Program-made: the position numbers and the translations under genes
The notes under the pieces: generated by a model
Database searches by the model: none
What the model was told of the DNA's origin: nothing
The model's input: only the letters and a program-made list of their open reading frames with translations
Assembly (NCBI RefSeq): GCF_005222755.1
Contig: NZ_STGD01000019.1
Coordinates: 1 to 64,000 of the forward strand
Direction of reading: 5' to 3'
From: Roseomonas sp. HF4
GTDB taxonomy: Bacteria; Pseudomonadota; Alphaproteobacteria; Acetobacterales; Acetobacteraceae
DNA length: 64,000 nt
Shown: positions 63,301-64,000 of the stretch, in pieces
Position numbering within the stretch: position 1 is the first letter of the stretch
How the letters are laid out: each line of letters begins with the position of its first letter

Positions 63301-64000
63301 AGACCTCCGACCTCGTCGCGCTCAGCACGACGCAGGTCCGCGCGCTTGCGGTCAGCCAGATCGGCGCGCTGACCACCACCCAGATCGAGACACTGACGAC
63401 GACGCAGATCGGCGCGCTGGCCACGAACCAGGTCGCAGGCCTGTCCTCCACCCAGGTCGAGGCCCTGACCACGACGCAGCTCGGCGAATTCGCGGCCACC
63501 CAGGTCGCGGCGCTGACCACGGCGCAGCTGCGCGGACTCGACACCACGGACATCGCGGGGCTGACCACCACCCAGGCGGCCGCGCTGGCGAGCACGCAGC
63601 TCGGGTCGCTGACGACGACGCAGCTCACGGCTCTCGAGACCACCGACCTGGCGGTCCTGACCACGACCCAGCTGCGCGGTCTCGGCACCACGCAAATGGG
63701 CGCGTTGACCACGACGCAGGTGGGCACGCTCAGCACGACCCAGCTCGGCGCCTTCGCTCCGACGCAGGTCGCCGCGTTGACCACGACACAGGTGGGTGCG
63801 CTCAGCACGACGCAGGTCACCGGCCTTGGGAACACGCAGTTCGACGGACTGACCTCGACCCAGGTCGCCGCCCTCGACACGACGCAGATCGGGGCGCTCA
63901 GCACGACGCAGGTCGCGCGGCTCACGGCAGCGCAGGTCGCGGGGCTCGAAACGACCGACCTCGCCGCGCTCGACACCACGCAGGTGCTCGCGCTGAGCCG
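60399..64000 (+). CDS. Giant octapeptide-repeat protein, probable type I secreted adhesin (partial)
   Basis: At least 1200 residues, running off the right edge. After MSLLSS the whole visible sequence is an unbroken array of octads with consensus L-T-T-T-Q-V-A-A: Leu at 1, Thr/Ser at 2-4, Gln at 5, Val/Ile/Leu at 6, small residues at 7-8. 149 complete octads plus a partial one are seen. In some octads Gln5 is replaced by Asp (for example LETTDLVA, LDTTDIAA). No Cys, no Trp and no N-terminal signal peptide, as expected for C-terminal-signal type I export. It begins 161 bases after the adaptor gene. I do not recognise a named family. A short solenoid of strands or helical turns, one turn per one to three octads, is plausible. 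Confidence 0.85.
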   Translation, partial: MSLLSSLNTTQIQGLTTTTIASLTTTEIRSLAATQIEALTTTQVGVLRTTQIAALTTQQVAALETTDLVALSTTQMRGLLPTQIAALTTTQVAGLTTTQVASLTQTQITGLQSSDVAALTTTQVGALASTQIAALNTTQLRALETTDLAELTTTQIRALGAAQLAALSTTQIEVLTTTQVANLAATQVAGLTSTQVAALSTTQVAALTSTQVGALGTAQLRGLDTTDIAALTTTQVAGLRSGQISGLTAAQVAALETTDLATLTTTQLAGLTTSQVAALSTTQVEALTTTQIAGLSTRQVAALQISDIAALTTTQVGALTSGQVAALTTTQLRAIETTDLAELTTTQIRGLRATQITALTTTQVAALTTTQVEGLAATQVSGLTSSQVAALTTTQVGALTSIQIGVFATSQLAGLDTTDIAALTTTQVAGLRLTQMTGLSTAQVAALETTDLVTLTTTQVRGLLPTQIAALNTTQVAELTTTQVASLTQTQVAGLQSSDVAALTTTQVGALASTQVAALNTTQVRALETTDLVELTTTQLRGLLASQIAALSTTQVEALTTTQVAALATNQVAGLTSTQVAALTSTQVGALTSTQVGALGTAQLRGLDTTDIAALTTTQVAGLRSGQITGLSTAQIAALETTDLATLTTTQMVGLTTSQIAALSTTQVEALTTTQIAGLATRQVVALQTSDIAALTTTQVGALASTQVAALTTTQLLALETTDLAGLTTTQLRGLGASQIGALSTTQVGALTTTQVDSLTTTQVAGLTSTQVAALTTTQLAALSSTQIGGFATSQLAGLDTTDIAALTTTQVAGLRLTQMTGLSTAQVAALETTDLVTLTTTQVRGLLPTQIAALSTTQVAELTTAQVASLTQTQITGLQSSDIAALTTTQIGAIGTTALRGLLTSQIAALTTTQVEALSTTQVAALTVAQVTSLETADIAALSTTQVVALGTTQLAALRTSQIGALETSDLVALSTTQVRALAVSQIGALTTTQIETLTTTQIGALATNQVAGLSSTQVEALTTTQLGEFAATQVAALTTAQLRGLDTTDIAGLTTTQAAALASTQLGSLTTTQLTALETTDLAVLTTTQLRGLGTTQMGALTTTQVGTLSTTQLGAFAPTQVAALTTTQVGALSTTQVTGLGNTQFDGLTSTQVAALDTTQIGALSTTQVARLTAAQVAGLETTDLAALDTTQVLALS
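60417..64000 (+). repeat. 24-bp tandem array with 576-bp and 1152-bp higher-order units
   Basis: Octad n starts at 60417+24(n-1). Asp-type octads fall at 8, 14, 18, 28, 32, 38, 42, 52, 56, 62, 66, 76, 80, 86, 90, 100, 104 and 110, that is spacing 6-4-10-4 repeated, a 24-octad (576 bp) unit. Residue detail repeats best every 48 octads (1152 bp): 61617-61812 is identical to 62769-62964 (196 bases). The pattern slips after octad 110 (about 63050). Confidence 0.92.

Noticed and set aside
60257-63979. Long open frames on the minus strand across the repeat region (Val/Ser/Cys-rich)
   Set aside because: They are the antisense of the 24-bp array: a stop-free unit stays open in other frames. The plus-strand frame has the start codon, the operon context and the sensible amino acid pattern.
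60417-64000. CRISPR array
   Set aside because: Units are contiguous 24-bp coding repeats without spacers, in frame with a gene, and there are no cas genes.

Overview
The window looks like chromosome from a very GC-rich alphaproteobacterium, most likely Acetobacteraceae (Roseomonas-like). The family call is inference from base composition, from the ffs-dnaX-ybaB-recR order, from orphan Bug-type solute receptors, from the bacterial cytochrome c maturation (ccm) operon and from GANTC (CcrM-type) sites. No rRNA is present to confirm it.

Layout. 1-117 is the right end of an IS3-family element. 172-5707 is a type I restriction-modification operon (hsdR-hsdS-hsdM, minus strand), lower in GC than the rest and ending at a tRNA-Gly gene (6244-6318), so this end reads as an acquired island beside a tRNA. 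6439-11922 holds housekeeping and small-metabolism genes: a Bug receptor, a prolyl-tRNA editing protein, a thioredoxin/TPR chaperone, a Lon-N domain protein, Trm112, DUF971 and a PfkB kinase. 12182-18770 holds typA, a RES-Xre toxin-antitoxin pair, nth, nudC and a YHS protein. 18860-22072 is the conserved block ffs (SRP RNA), dnaX, ybaB, recR. 22073-26288 is an overlapping trio: exported hydrolase, spermidine-synthase-like membrane protein, exported PCMT-type methyltransferase. 26317-33603 has a PIG-L-like protein, a glycosyltransferase, a YifL/LptM-like lipoprotein, argH and a run of overlapping envelope-type genes. 33587-39156 is ccmCDEFGHI without ccmAB. 39265-48663 includes EVE and Rieske proteins, acs, and a regulator-receptor-TPP enzyme group (IclR, Bug receptor, acetolactate-synthase-like). 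49116-54382 has a PAP2 phosphatase, a class III cyclase with a TPR tail, a cytoplasmic subtilase and a Crp-type regulator. 54436-56653 has two dehydrogenases and a DUF411 protein.

The right end (56732-64000, open) is a type I secretion operon: ABC exporter, HlyD-type adaptor, and a giant protein built of a strict eight-residue (24 bp) repeat. 150 consecutive octads are visible and the gene runs off the window. The octads are organised at two higher levels (576 bp and 1152 bp) with a regular spacing of Asp-bearing octads. This is the most unusual coding feature here.

The second unusual layer is non-coding. At least ten copies of a bipartite palindromic element (one long GC hairpin plus one hairpin usually capped by a GAAA-type loop) lie between genes, four times as convergent pairs. 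One pair brackets a single small gene. Other copies run directly into genes whose normal start codons appear to be missing. A second, related family of about 130 bp has two copies and one half copy.
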